From NCBI RefSeq assembly GCF_003261635.1, contig NZ_QFXK01000029.1, positions 310,001 through 374,000 on the forward strand: DNA of 64,000 nucleotides. Reading direction: 5' to 3'. A model generated the notes under the pieces. The model did not search any database. It saw nothing but the letters and a program-made list of their open reading frames with translations, and was not told the origin of the DNA. The DNA comes from Kribbella monticola (lineage in GTDB: Bacteria; Actinomycetota; Actinomycetes; Propionibacteriales; Kribbellaceae). The stretch's first letter is position 1; the number at the start of each line of letters is the position of its first letter. Below are positions 48,665-56,809 of this stretch, one piece after another. The position numbers were made by a program, and so were the translations under genes.

Positions 48665-50608
48665 ATGACGACCGTCCAAGCCAGGGTCGCGATCCTGGTC
48701 TCGTCCGCTGTGCTCTGCCTGGGAGCGTTCGCCGGTCCGGCCCACGCCGCCAGGATGCCCGACGCGCCCGGCGAACCGGTCCCCGCGAGCGCACCGGCCG
48801 TGGCCGGTGTCCCCGCGCACGTCGACGCCCGCACGCACAGTACCCAGCCGGTCTACGACTACGCCGGCGCGATCCGCGAGTCCGTGTACGTCGACACCGA
48901 CCTGGACACCGACTCCGACGGGCAGACCGACAAGATCGCCGTCGACATCGTGCGGCCGCGCGAGACGCAGGCCGCCGGCGTACGGATCCCCGTCATCATG
49001 GACGCCTCGCCGTACTACTCCTGCTGTGGACGCGGCAACGAGGGCGAGAAGAAGACCTACGACGAGAACGGCGTCATCCAGAAGATGCCGTTGTACTACG
49101 ACAACTACTTCGTTCCGCGCGGCTACGCGATGGTCGGCGTGGACGTGGTCGGCACCAGCCGTTCGAGCGGCTGCGGCGATGTCGGCGGCAAGGACGAGAT
49201 CGCCTCGGTCGTCGCGGTCATCGACTGGCTGAACGGACGCAACACCGCACACACCCTCGACGGCAGCCCGGTCACAGCCGACTGGACCAACGGCAACGTC
49301 GGCATGATCGGCAAGTCGTACGACGGAACGCTCGCGAACGGCGTCGCCGCGACCGGCGTGCGGGGCCTGAAGACCATCGTGCCGATCTCGGCCATCTCCT
49401 CGTGGTACGACTACTCCCGCTCCGGCGGCGTGCCGTACTCGATCGACTACATGCCCTGGCTCGGTGGCTACGTCGGCCACGACACCCCGGCCTGCGACGC
49501 GGTCCGCGCGGATCTCGGCGAGCAGGACGACGACGAGACCGGCAACTACACCGCCTTCTGGGCCGAGCGGGACTACGTCAAGGACGCCCGCAAGGTAAAG
49601 GCGTCCGTGTTCATGACGCACGGCCTGAGCGACTACAACGTGCAGACCAACCACTTCGCCCAGTGGTGGACGGCGCTCGGACAGAACAAGGTGCCGCGCA
49701 AGATCTGGCTCGGCCTGGAAGACCACGTCGACCCGTTCGAGTTCCGCCGTACCGAGTGGGTCGACGAGTTGCACAAGTGGTTCGACTACTGGCTGCAAGG
49801 CCTGCAGAACAACGTGATGCGCGAGCCGATGGCGACCGTCGAGGCGGCCCCGAACGTCTGGCGGCAGTACCCGACCTGGCCGGCCGTGACGAAGCCCGTT
49901 CCGGTGCCGATGGCCGACGGGAAACTAGGGGCCGTAGGCAAGGGAACTGTCACGGTCACCGACGACCCGACGCTGACCGAGGACACCATCGTGGCCACCC
50001 CATCGGACGTGATCGCCGGCCGGCAGATGTTCCTGTCCGCGCCGCTGCCGGTCGCGATCCGGGTCTCCGGGACGCCGACGGTCACCCTGCGGATCAGGTC
50101 GGACTCCGCCACCACCCCCGTCACCGCCCGGCTGATCGAGTACGGCCAGGCCCAGCGGTACGCCGGCATCCGGCGGACGAACACCGAGACCTGCGAGGGC
50201 GAGAGCACCCCCTTCGACGACGCCTGCTACTTCACGGTCGAGAAGCAGACCGAGGAGAGCGACTTCGGCATCGTCAGCCGGGGCTGGATCGACGCCGCGC
50301 ACAGCAGTTCGCTGAGCAATCCGAAGCCGCTCACCCCCGGCCGCTGGACCACCGTCACGGTGCCGCTGCGCGCGCAGGACGAGGTGATCCCGAAGGGCCG
50401 GGTCCTCGGCCTCGCGGTGACCTTGAGCGACACCGAATGGACCACCCCGAACGACACCGGCGCCAGCATCGACATCGACCTGGCCGGCAGCAGACTCAAC
50501 CTCCCGGTGACGGCCGGCCACGTAGCCGCTCCGACCGCGGTCGCACCGATCAAGGTCAAGATCACCAACCCGACCCAGCGCCCCGACCTGCACGACCACC
50601 TCGGCTGA
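48665..50608 (+). CDS. secreted Xaa-Pro dipeptidyl-peptidase (S15 family)
   Basis: A 647-residue exported peptidase. Signal peptide 1-28 (AILVSSAVLCLGAFAGPAHA), catalytic alpha/beta-hydrolase domain with nucleophile GKSYDG (Ser218), Asp in GLSDYNVQTNHF and His in GLEDHVDPFEF, then the C-terminal jelly-roll domain (from ~430, including TEDTIVATPSDVIAGRQMFLSAPL). This matches CocE/PepX S15 enzymes that release X-Pro dipeptides. ATG at 48665; no clear ribosome-binding site. The region just after the stop is an imperfect tandem copy of the gene end. Confidence 0.9.
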   Translation: MTTVQARVAILVSSAVLCLGAFAGPAHAARMPDAPGEPVPASAPAVAGVPAHVDARTHSTQPVYDYAGAIRESVYVDTDLDTDSDGQTDKIAVDIVRPRETQAAGVRIPVIMDASPYYSCCGRGNEGEKKTYDENGVIQKMPLYYDNYFVPRGYAMVGVDVVGTSRSSGCGDVGGKDEIASVVAVIDWLNGRNTAHTLDGSPVTADWTNGNVGMIGKSYDGTLANGVAATGVRGLKTIVPISAISSWYDYSRSGGVPYSIDYMPWLGGYVGHDTPACDAVRADLGEQDDDETGNYTAFWAERDYVKDARKVKASVFMTHGLSDYNVQTNHFAQWWTALGQNKVPRKIWLGLEDHVDPFEFRRTEWVDELHKWFDYWLQGLQNNVMREPMATVEAAPNVWRQYPTWPAVTKPVPVPMADGKLGAVGKGTVTVTDDPTLTEDTIVATPSDVIAGRQMFLSAPLPVAIRVSGTPTVTLRIRSDSATTPVTARLIEYGQAQRYAGIRRTNTETCEGESTPFDDACYFTVEKQTEESDFGIVSRGWIDAAHSSSLSNPKPLTPGRWTTVTVPLRAQDEVIPKGRVLGLAVTLSDTEWTTPNDTGASIDIDLAGSRLNLPVTAGHVAAPTAVAPIKVKITNPTQRPDLHDHLG

Positions 50609-50640
50609 CCGCGAACCCAGCCGGCTGATCGCGACCTAGC
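50602..50640. repeat. imperfect 19-20 bp tandem duplication across convergent gene ends
   Basis: CGGCTGACCGCGAACCCAGC (50602-50621) is followed by CGGCTGATCGCGACCTAGC (50622-50640). The S15 gene stops in the first copy, and the AraC-DinB gene on the other strand stops in the second. Confidence 0.65.
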
Positions 50641-51556
50641 CGGCGACGAAGTGCATGGGGTCGCCGAAGCCGAGGTCGGTGATGCCCGCCGAGCAGAACG
50701 CGCCGACGAGCAATGAGCGGCGGTGGGCGGCGAACGTGAGCACGTGCGCGACCATGCCGCCGTACGTGAAGACCCGCGGCGGTTCGCAGGTCGTGTCGAC
50801 GAAGGTCTCGTCGAAACGGCCTTCCTCGTTCAACCGGTTGACCAGGGCAACGAATCGCGATCCGGCGTCGGCATGCCTGGTACGCAGTTCGGCGATCGGG
50901 GTGATCACCTCCCGGCCGCACTCCGGTACCTGGAACGGCCGGTCCTCGACCGAGGCCAGCCACATCTCCTCCTGCCAGACCAGGCGGTCCAGCAGGTAGC
51001 GGATCGACACGTCGTCGTCGATCCCCTCCACCGATAGCTCGATCGGCTGGTCCAGTTGACCAGCCGATAATCGGTCGCCGCGTTCGATCATCTCGCCGGT
51101 GAGCCACACGTGGTGCTCGACCATCCGGACCAGTACATCCATCCCTCTCGCCTCTTTCGTCGCGGGCAGGCGCAAACCTGCCGGTGGCTGGAAATGAACC
51201 CCACTCGGTGCCGCCAGGAAGAACCGCCGCGACGGCTCCCGCCGCCATTCCCGCGGCGGCATCCCGTACGCCCGACTGAAGGCTCGCGTGAAGGCCTCGT
51301 GCGACCCGTAACCCGCGTCGATCGCGAGATCGAGTACGCCGGAGTCCTCCGCGAGCAACCGGTACGCCGCCCGCTCGAGCAGCACCCGGCGCCGGAAGGC
51401 CGACGGCGACTCACCCGCCACCGCCGCGACCACCCGATCGAAGTGCGAGCGCGACAGATACACCTGGCGAGCCAGGTCGCGGCCTGTCGTCTCGGGCTGG
51501 TCGAGGCTGTCGGCGACCGCGGTCACGAAGCCGGCGAACACGTCCGTGGAGTTCAT
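50636..51556 (-). CDS. AraC-type HTH fused to DinB-like domain
   Basis: A 306-residue fusion. Residues ~20-115 carry two AraC helix-turn-helices (ARQVYLSRSHFDRVVAAVAGESPSAFRRRVLLERAAYRLL and IDAGYGSHEAFTRAFSRAYGMPPREWRR). Residues ~140-305 form a DinB-like four-helix bundle (LVRMVEHHVWLTGEMIERGDRL, DRLVWQEEMW, VAHVLTFAAHRRSLLVGAF) with three His in metal-site positions. It could sense a thiol, metal or small molecule through the DinB part (inference). ATG at 51556. Ends 28 bp from the S15 gene. Confidence 0.85.
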   Translation of the reverse strand: MNSTDVFAGFVTAVADSLDQPETTGRDLARQVYLSRSHFDRVVAAVAGESPSAFRRRVLLERAAYRLLAEDSGVLDLAIDAGYGSHEAFTRAFSRAYGMPPREWRREPSRRFFLAAPSGVHFQPPAGLRLPATKEARGMDVLVRMVEHHVWLTGEMIERGDRLSAGQLDQPIELSVEGIDDDVSIRYLLDRLVWQEEMWLASVEDRPFQVPECGREVITPIAELRTRHADAGSRFVALVNRLNEEGRFDETFVDTTCEPPRVFTYGGMVAHVLTFAAHRRSLLVGAFCSAGITDLGFGDPMHFVAG

Positions 51557-51755
51557 GGCTCTACTGTGCCCGCCGATCCGGCGGCCCGACTTGATCGATT
51601 TCGCTCTTTCCGCCGGCGCCGGCGCAGGCCGGATTCAAACAGGATGGCGTAGTACTCCATGATGTGTAGTAGTGTGCTCGGCAGAGCACCGCGAGGCCCG
51701 GTCTGAGGGGTCCGGACCTTGCGGTGCACCACCGACTTCCGAGGGGGTGATGGCG

Positions 51756-52082
51756 ATGGACACCAGCCAGTTGCTCAAAGGCGTCCTGGACCTCGCCGTA
51801 CTGGCCGTCCTGCGCGACACCGACGGCTACGGCTACGACGTACTGCGCCGTCTGCGCGCGGCCGGGCTCGAGGACGTCGCGGACGCCTCGGTCTATGGCA
51901 CGCTGCGCCGGCTGTTCGCGGCCGGCGCCCTGACGTCGTACGTGCAACCCAGCGAGGAAGGCCCGCACCGCAAGTACTACGGGCTGAACAAGACCGGGCT
52001 CGATCTGCTCGCCCAGTCGACCAAGACCTGGAACCACTTCGCCGACACCATGTCGGTGCTGCTCCAAGAGGAGGCGGCGTGA
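51756..52082 (+). CDS. PadR family transcriptional regulator
   Basis: A 108-residue PadR regulator: LLKGVLDLAVLAVLRDTDGYGYDVLRRLRAAGLEDVADASVYGTLRRLFAAGALTSYV shows the winged helix, followed by KYYGLNKTGLDLL. ATG at 51756 is preferred because GAGGGGG lies 8 nt upstream; the ATG at 51750 is too close to it. Overlaps the next gene by 4 nt (GTGA). PadR/HAAS pairs are common; the partner is probably co-regulated. Confidence 0.9.
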   Translation: MDTSQLLKGVLDLAVLAVLRDTDGYGYDVLRRLRAAGLEDVADASVYGTLRRLFAAGALTSYVQPSEEGPHRKYYGLNKTGLDLLAQSTKTWNHFADTMSVLLQEEAA

Positions 52083-53314
52083 ACAGCACCCTGACCGGAG
52101 CGGTCGCGACCTATCTGGCCCAGGTCCGGGCCGAGCTGAGCGATCTGCCGCCGGGCGAGCTCGAGGAAGTCCTCGACGACGTCGCCGGACACCTCACGGA
52201 GGTCGCCGCCGAGTTGGGGCAGGCGCCCACCGCGACCGGCCTGCAGGAGCGCCTCGGCACTCCAAGCCAGTACGCCGACGAGCTGCGCAGGGCGGCCGGC
52301 TACCCGCCGCCGAGGCGTGTCCCGGCCGACAACAAGGCGGCCGGCTTGGCGCTGCGCTGGGGACTGATAGCCAGCACGGTGGGCCCGTTCTTCCTGGTGA
52401 TCGCATTGCTCGGCCGCGGTCGCGACGTCAGCGCGTTCTTCGGCCTGGTCGGGCTCACCGCCCTGGTCGTCAGCGCTCACCTCGGCGTCAAAGCGCTGCG
52501 CGGCCAGTCGCCGCGGATCGTCCTGGACACACCGCGAGGCGCCAGTACGGCCGCGGCCATCCGCGAGTCCATCGACCAGATCCCGCCGAACGTCCGCCGC
52601 GAACTGGTCACCATCGGCCAGCCGGTCTGGTGGGTGGCCCGCGGCGCGGTCGGTGGTGCCTCGTTCTTCGCCGTCTTCGGCGCGAACGCCGTGACCGTCG
52701 TCGGCGCCCTGGCCGGCGCGGCCGTGTCGATCTGGATCGGCCGCCGTACCCAGCAGGACGCCCGCTGGCTCTGGTACGTCGTACCGCTGAACCTCGTCGC
52801 CGCCATCATCGTGCCGGCCTGGCTCGCCGCCAGCTTCGTCGGTGGACCGAGCGGCATCTTCAACAACTACACCGCCTCCCGCGGCAGCAGTTCCAGCAGC
52901 TACAACCCACCCAGCGGGCTCCTCCTGGACGGCGTATCGGTCTCGAACATCTACCCGTTCGACGAGCAGGGCCGGCCGGTGCACGTCCGGCTCTACAACC
53001 AGGACGGCCAGCCGATCAACCTGGAACGGCAGGACTGCGCGATGCAGAGCGGCAACCCGCCGCAGAACGAGCTGAGCAACTACTTCCCGCTCGTCACCGT
53101 GCAGGACGATCCCAACCCGACCGTCGACGCCGACGGCGTCGCGATCTGCAAGGACACCGACAAGGCGCCGTTCGTCCCGCCGCCGGCTCCGGCCACGCCG
53201 ACAACGCCTTCGCCGACGCCGGCCAACTCGGTGACGCCGACTCCCCATCCTTCCGCGAAGCCGTCGGCGACCCCCAAGCCCGGCGCAACATTGACGGTCC
53301 CGCCGACCAGGTAG
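52079..53314 (+). CDS. HAAS-domain membrane protein, PadR partner
   Basis: A 411-residue protein starting at the GTG 52079 that overlaps the PadR stop. Residues 1-75 match the HAAS signalling domain (YLAQVRAELSDLPPGELEEVLDDVAGHLTEVAAELG). Four hydrophobic segments follow (about 95-260), then an outside C-terminal part ending in a Pro/Thr-rich tail (PPPAPATPTTPSPTPANSVT). HAAS domains are typically encoded next to PadR genes and pass signals to or from membrane proteins. Function otherwise unknown. Confidence 0.82.
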   Translation: MNSTLTGAVATYLAQVRAELSDLPPGELEEVLDDVAGHLTEVAAELGQAPTATGLQERLGTPSQYADELRRAAGYPPPRRVPADNKAAGLALRWGLIASTVGPFFLVIALLGRGRDVSAFFGLVGLTALVVSAHLGVKALRGQSPRIVLDTPRGASTAAAIRESIDQIPPNVRRELVTIGQPVWWVARGAVGGASFFAVFGANAVTVVGALAGAAVSIWIGRRTQQDARWLWYVVPLNLVAAIIVPAWLAASFVGGPSGIFNNYTASRGSSSSSYNPPSGLLLDGVSVSNIYPFDEQGRPVHVRLYNQDGQPINLERQDCAMQSGNPPQNELSNYFPLVTVQDDPNPTVDADGVAICKDTDKAPFVPPPAPATPTTPSPTPANSVTPTPHPSAKPSATPKPGATLTVPPTR

Positions 53315-53326
53315 GACGCAGCTGGG

Positions 53327-54043
53327 CTACAGATGCGCCGCAGCAACTCCGCGGTACTTGTAGCCCAGCTTCTCGTAGAGCGAGATCGCCGCTGCGTTGT
53401 AGCCGTGGACCATCAGGCCGGCCTGTCCGTGCCGTTTGACCAGCTCAGCCGTGGCGAACGCGCACACCTGCCGGGACAATCCCCGTCCTCGCGCCGACGG
53501 CTTGGTCCCAACCCCGGCCAGGAATCCGATCTCCGGCGCACTCCACGCGTCGGCCGCGATACTCAGCAACTCCCCGGTCTCGGAGGTCACCCCGGCCCAC
53601 CTCTGTACGCCGGGTCGCCCAGGCCAGGCATACGAGTCAGGCGAGGCTTCCGCCAGCAACTCCTCGACCCCGGCATCGGTGTCCAGCCAGGTCGCCGTCG
53701 TCACCTCCGCAGGAGCGACGGTGGTGTGCATCCAGCCGAAGGCCGCCGCGAAGTTGAGCCCTGGCACCCGATCGGCCAACTGCCGGATCAGCGCCTCGTC
53801 CCCGAACACCCGCAGACCGGCGTCGTCGCTCAGCACTTGGGCGACCAGGCCGGCCAGATCTTCCACCGGCCCGTACACAGCCAGCCGGTCGTGCATCGAC
53901 AACTGCGGCGACGCCACGGCGACCGCGTCCCCGGCGGACCAGGCGCGAACGCGGCCTCCGAGCCGGCCTTGTGCACACCAAACGATCATCGGGTCCTCGT
54001 CGGCAATCCGCGCCAGCTCCGCGGTTGTTGAAACTTCACGCAC
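53327..54043 (-). CDS. GNAT family N-acetyltransferase
   Basis: A 238-residue protein with a C-terminal GNAT domain: EIGFLAGVGTKPSARGRGLSRQVCAFATAELVKRHG is the acetyl-CoA loop and GYNAAAISLYEKLGYKYRG the final strand-helix. The N-terminal half (1-120) resembles a degenerate second lobe seen in FR47-type proteins. GTG at 54043 lies 6 nt after a TAAGCT -10 box (54055-54050), so a leaderless promoter is likely inside the end of the upstream gene. Substrate unknown. Confidence 0.82.
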   Translation of the reverse strand: MREVSTTAELARIADEDPMIVWCAQGRLGGRVRAWSAGDAVAVASPQLSMHDRLAVYGPVEDLAGLVAQVLSDDAGLRVFGDEALIRQLADRVPGLNFAAAFGWMHTTVAPAEVTTATWLDTDAGVEELLAEASPDSYAWPGRPGVQRWAGVTSETGELLSIAADAWSAPEIGFLAGVGTKPSARGRGLSRQVCAFATAELVKRHGQAGLMVHGYNAAAISLYEKLGYKYRGVAAAHL

Positions 54044-54052
54044 CGCGCCAGC

Positions 54053-55075
54053 TTAGACGGGCTTGCGCAGACCGACCGCGCCCGCCGGCGCCTCGCCGTC
54101 CGACGTGAGCGTGTAACCGTTCTTCTGGTAGAAGGCGATGTTCCTCTCGCTGCGAGCTCCGGTGAACAAGGCGATGGCAGTGACGCCTGCGGGCGCCTGG
54201 CTCTCGGCGTACGCGAGCAGGCGGCGGCCGAGTCCGCTGTGCCGCTGGTCGGGGGCAACCATCAGCCGCCCGATGTGCCAACTGTCGCCGTCGAGCTTCG
54301 CCCGCACCGAGCCGACGAGCCGCCCGCCGACCCGGACACACCAGGTCGTCCACTCCCGCAACCCGGCCCGTACTTCGTGTTCGGACTCCAGCAGGGCACC
54401 AAGCTCGAGGGTGTCGTTGGCCAGCGCCTCATCGACCCAGCAGCATCGCTGCAGCACCAGCAACTCGGCCGCATCGGCCGACACCGCCGGAACGATCTCC
54501 TGATCAGCCCGATACAGCGGACGCAGTACGTCGGCCACGTGGTCCAACTCGGTCAGCGCCTCCTGGGCGCGCGCTGCCAGCCGCTCGGTCTCGATCATCT
54601 TGCCGTCGCTGAAGGTCTCGGCGATCCGCAGAAAGATGTCTCCGCCGATCGACAGCATCCGCAGCGAGGTCGCGACACCACGAGCCATCTGTACGCCGCG
54701 CGTGCCGGCCGAGGTGTTGCCGTACCCGATGAACAGGCAGGGCTTCCAGGCCCACTCCTCACTCAGGTAGTCGAAGGCGTTCTTCAGCGTCGCGGGCATC
54801 GCGAAGTTGTACTCGCTGGTGACGAACACCAGCGCGTCTGCGCCGCCGACCAGGCGGCTCCAGGCTTTCGTGTGCTCGTGCAGGTAGATCCCGGTCGACG
54901 GATGCTCCGGCTCGTCCAGGAACGGCAGCCCGACCTCGGCCAGGTCGGCCACCTCGACCTCGACGCCGAGCTCCGCCGCCGTACCGGCTGTGGCGCCGAC
55001 GAACCAGTCGGCCACCGCGGGTCCGAGCCGGCCAGGTCGGGTGCTGGCGACCACCACGAGAATTTTCTTTGACAT
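54053..55075 (-). CDS. NADPH-dependent FMN reductase fused to GNAT acetyltransferase
   Basis: A 340-residue fusion. Residues 1-180: flavodoxin-fold reductase with ILVVVASTRPGRLGPAVADWF (FMN phosphate loop) and VFVTSEYNFAMPATLKNAFDYLS. Residues ~200-340: GNAT domain with GRLMVAPDQRHSGLGRRLLAYAES and NIAFYQKNGYTL. ATG at 55075 is chosen because a promoter (-35 TTGACA, -10 TACGCT) ends 7 nt before it, giving a leaderless mRNA; an upstream ATG at 55105 lies in the -35 region. Divergent MarR gene and paired palindromes indicate MarR control. Both halves may act on one toxic compound (inference). Confidence 0.87.
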   Translation of the reverse strand: MSKKILVVVASTRPGRLGPAVADWFVGATAGTAAELGVEVEVADLAEVGLPFLDEPEHPSTGIYLHEHTKAWSRLVGGADALVFVTSEYNFAMPATLKNAFDYLSEEWAWKPCLFIGYGNTSAGTRGVQMARGVATSLRMLSIGGDIFLRIAETFSDGKMIETERLAARAQEALTELDHVADVLRPLYRADQEIVPAVSADAAELLVLQRCCWVDEALANDTLELGALLESEHEVRAGLREWTTWCVRVGGRLVGSVRAKLDGDSWHIGRLMVAPDQRHSGLGRRLLAYAESQAPAGVTAIALFTGARSERNIAFYQKNGYTLTSDGEAPAGAVGLRKPV

Positions 55076-55083
55076 GTCAAAGA
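55066..55083. promoter_or_regulatory. MarR operator box 1, over the reductase start codon
   Basis: TCTTTGACATGTCAAAGA is a perfect 18-bp palindrome. The reductase-GNAT start codon (55075-55073) is at its centre. It shares its core with box 2, 30 bp away. Confidence 0.8.
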
Positions 55084-55094
55084 GCGTAGCGCTG

Positions 55095-55114
55095 TTCTTT
55101 GACATGTCAAAGAA
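55095..55114. promoter_or_regulatory. MarR operator box 2, over the reductase -35 element
   Basis: TTCTTTGACATGTCAAAGAA is a perfect 20-bp palindrome. Its minus-strand TTGACA (55110-55105) acts as -35 for the reductase promoter, whose -10 TACGCT is at 55088-55083. Centres of the two boxes are 30 bp apart, about three helical turns. Confidence 0.8.
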
Positions 55115-55128
55115 GTAGGATCGCCGGC

Positions 55129-55572
55129 ATGACGCGATGGCTGGCGGCCGATGAAGAGCGGGCCTGGCGGGCGATCCGGCGGCTGATCACCGTGCTGCCC
55201 TCGCGGCTGGCCCGGGACCTGAACCAGCTCGGCCTGTCGACTGCCGACTACGAAGTCCTCAGCACGCTGTCGGAGAAGCCGGGCCGGCGCTGGGGACTGA
55301 AGGACTTCGCGGAAAAGATGCAGTGGTCACGCAGCAGGCTGTCCCACCACGCGGCCCGGATGGAGTCCCGCGGGCTGATCGAGCGCGAGCCCGACCCGGC
55401 CGACGCCCGCGGCTCGATCTACCACCTGACCGACGCCGGCTTCGAGGTCCTCGCGCAGGCGGCTCCCGGACATCTGGATTCGGTCCGCGAACGGTTCATC
55501 GACCACCTCAGCCCTGAGGAACTGGCCGTCCTGGAGCGAGTGGCCACGCGGATCGCGGACCTACCCGACTAG
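55129..55572 (+). CDS. MarR family transcriptional regulator
   Basis: A 147-residue MarR regulator: GLSTADYEVLSTLSEKPGRRWGLKDFAEKMQWSRSRLSHHAARMESRGLIEREPDPADARGSIYHLTDAGFEVL holds the winged helix with the DARGS wing. ATG at 55129 with TAGGA 8 nt upstream; the in-frame ATG at 55099 region lies in the operator. Divergent from the reductase-GNAT gene through two identical palindromes. The gene end overlaps the convergent SnoaL-like gene by 12 bp. Confidence 0.9.
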   Translation: MTRWLAADEERAWRAIRRLITVLPSRLARDLNQLGLSTADYEVLSTLSEKPGRRWGLKDFAEKMQWSRSRLSHHAARMESRGLIEREPDPADARGSIYHLTDAGFEVLAQAAPGHLDSVRERFIDHLSPEELAVLERVATRIADLPD

Positions 55573-55959
55573 CTGCCACCAGGCCAGATGGGCTGCCGCT
55601 TCGGCCACCGGCTCGATGGTCTCCCAGGCCTCGACCACCAGGCCGTCGGCGAAGCGCAGGATGTCGACGACGACGACCTCCGGGCCGCCATCGGGCAGCC
55701 GCCGCCGGGTGTGCATCACGACATGGTCGCCCTCGGCCAGCAGATGCAGGACGTCGACCTGCTGATCGGCCAGCGGGACCAGCGCCGCCCGGATCGAGGC
55801 GAGCCACTCGGATCTGGTCGACGTACGGTCCGGCCGGTGGTGGACGAAATCCTTGCCCAGTAAGGCTTCCAGCCCTTCGGTGCTGCCGGAGCTGAGCAGC
55901 TCGGCGAGCGCCTGCTGGATGATGGTCTTGGTGTCTGCGGTCAGGTTCTCGGTCGTCAT
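55561..55959 (-). CDS. SnoaL-like (NTF2-fold) protein
   Basis: A 132-residue SnoaL-like protein: LLSSGSTEGLEALLGKDFVHHRPDRTSTRSEWLASIRAAL, VLHLLAEGDHVVMHTRRRL and VVVDILRFADGLVVEAWETIEPV, the usual order of strands in the SnoaL/limonene-epoxide-hydrolase fold. ATG at 55959. Divergent from the XRE/MmyB-like gene at 56048, mirroring the gene pair at 25674/26163. Ligand or reaction unknown. Confidence 0.82.
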   Translation of the reverse strand: MTTENLTADTKTIIQQALAELLSSGSTEGLEALLGKDFVHHRPDRTSTRSEWLASIRAALVPLADQQVDVLHLLAEGDHVVMHTRRRLPDGGPEVVVVDILRFADGLVVEAWETIEPVAEAAAHLAWWQLVG

Positions 55960-56047
55960 GCCAGCAGTGTTTCCGGCCCGGGACGAGGTTGTCGATGAAC
56001 TCCGATTTCATCGCGGCCGGCCCGGCCGGGTGCGTACGCTCGGGCTC

Positions 56048-56809
56048 GTGCAGACCATCGGGGAACTCCTGCGGCACTGGCGGCACCGCCGGCAACTCAG
56101 CCAGCTCGACCTCTCGATCGCCGCCGACGTCTCGGCCCGGCACGTCAGCCTGATCGAGACCGGGAAGTCCAGGCCGAGCGCCGAGATGATCCTCCGGCTC
56201 GCGGATCAGCTCGACGTACCACTGCGAGATCGCAACCGGCTCCTGGTCGCCGCCGGCTTCGCTCCCCGGTACGCCGAGCGGGCACTCGACGGAGACGCGA
56301 TGGCCGCCGCCCGCGAGGCGATCCAGCGGGTGATCGAAGCCCACGAGCCCTATCCCGCGGTGGTTTTCGACCGGCGGTGGAACCTCGTGATGACCAATCG
56401 CGCGGTCGACCCGTTCCTCGCCGCCGTCGACCCCGAACTGCTGCGGCCGCCGATGAACCTGGTCCGGCTGGCCTTGCACCCGCGCGGCTTCGCACCACTG
56501 ATCGCCAACCTGGCCGACGTACGGTCGATGTTCCGGACCCGGATCAGGCGCCAGCTCGGCGCGGCCCCCGATCCGGAACTCACCACGCTCTACGAGGACC
56601 TGCTGGCCGCCGGTCCGGACGAGGCGAGCCATCCGCTCGAGTCGGAGATCATGATCCCGATGATCATCGGTCTCGACGGCCGGGAACTGCGGTTGTTCTC
56701 GACCATCACCACGTTCGGCACACCGCTGGACATCACCCTGGACGAGGTCGCGATCGAGTCCTACTACCCGGCCGACCCCGAGACCGCCGCCTACTTCCGC
56801 AGCGCCTAG
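56048..56809 (+). CDS. XRE regulator with MmyB-like ligand domain
   Basis: A 253-residue regulator: XRE helix-turn-helix at 4-60 (ELLRHWRHRRQLSQLDLSIAADVSARHVSLIETGKSRPS) and an MmyB-like domain with EPYPAVVFDRRWNLVMTNRAV and TTFGTPLDITLDEVAIESYYP. Very similar in order and wording to the protein at 26163. GTG at 56048, 7 nt after a TACGCT -10 box (56035-56040), so probably leaderless. The stop shares the bases CTAG with the stop of the convergent cyclase gene. Confidence 0.87.
   Translation: MQTIGELLRHWRHRRQLSQLDLSIAADVSARHVSLIETGKSRPSAEMILRLADQLDVPLRDRNRLLVAAGFAPRYAERALDGDAMAAAREAIQRVIEAHEPYPAVVFDRRWNLVMTNRAVDPFLAAVDPELLRPPMNLVRLALHPRGFAPLIANLADVRSMFRTRIRRQLGAAPDPELTTLYEDLLAAGPDEASHPLESEIMIPMIIGLDGRELRLFSTITTFGTPLDITLDEVAIESYYPADPETAAYFRSA

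Noticed and set aside
46810-50628. Very long open frame (1272 codons) on the plus strand
   Set aside because: It is the antisense or out-of-frame shadow of menB, the LacI gene and the S15 peptidase gene. The product is low-complexity Arg/Pro/His-rich, as expected from high-GC third-position bias.
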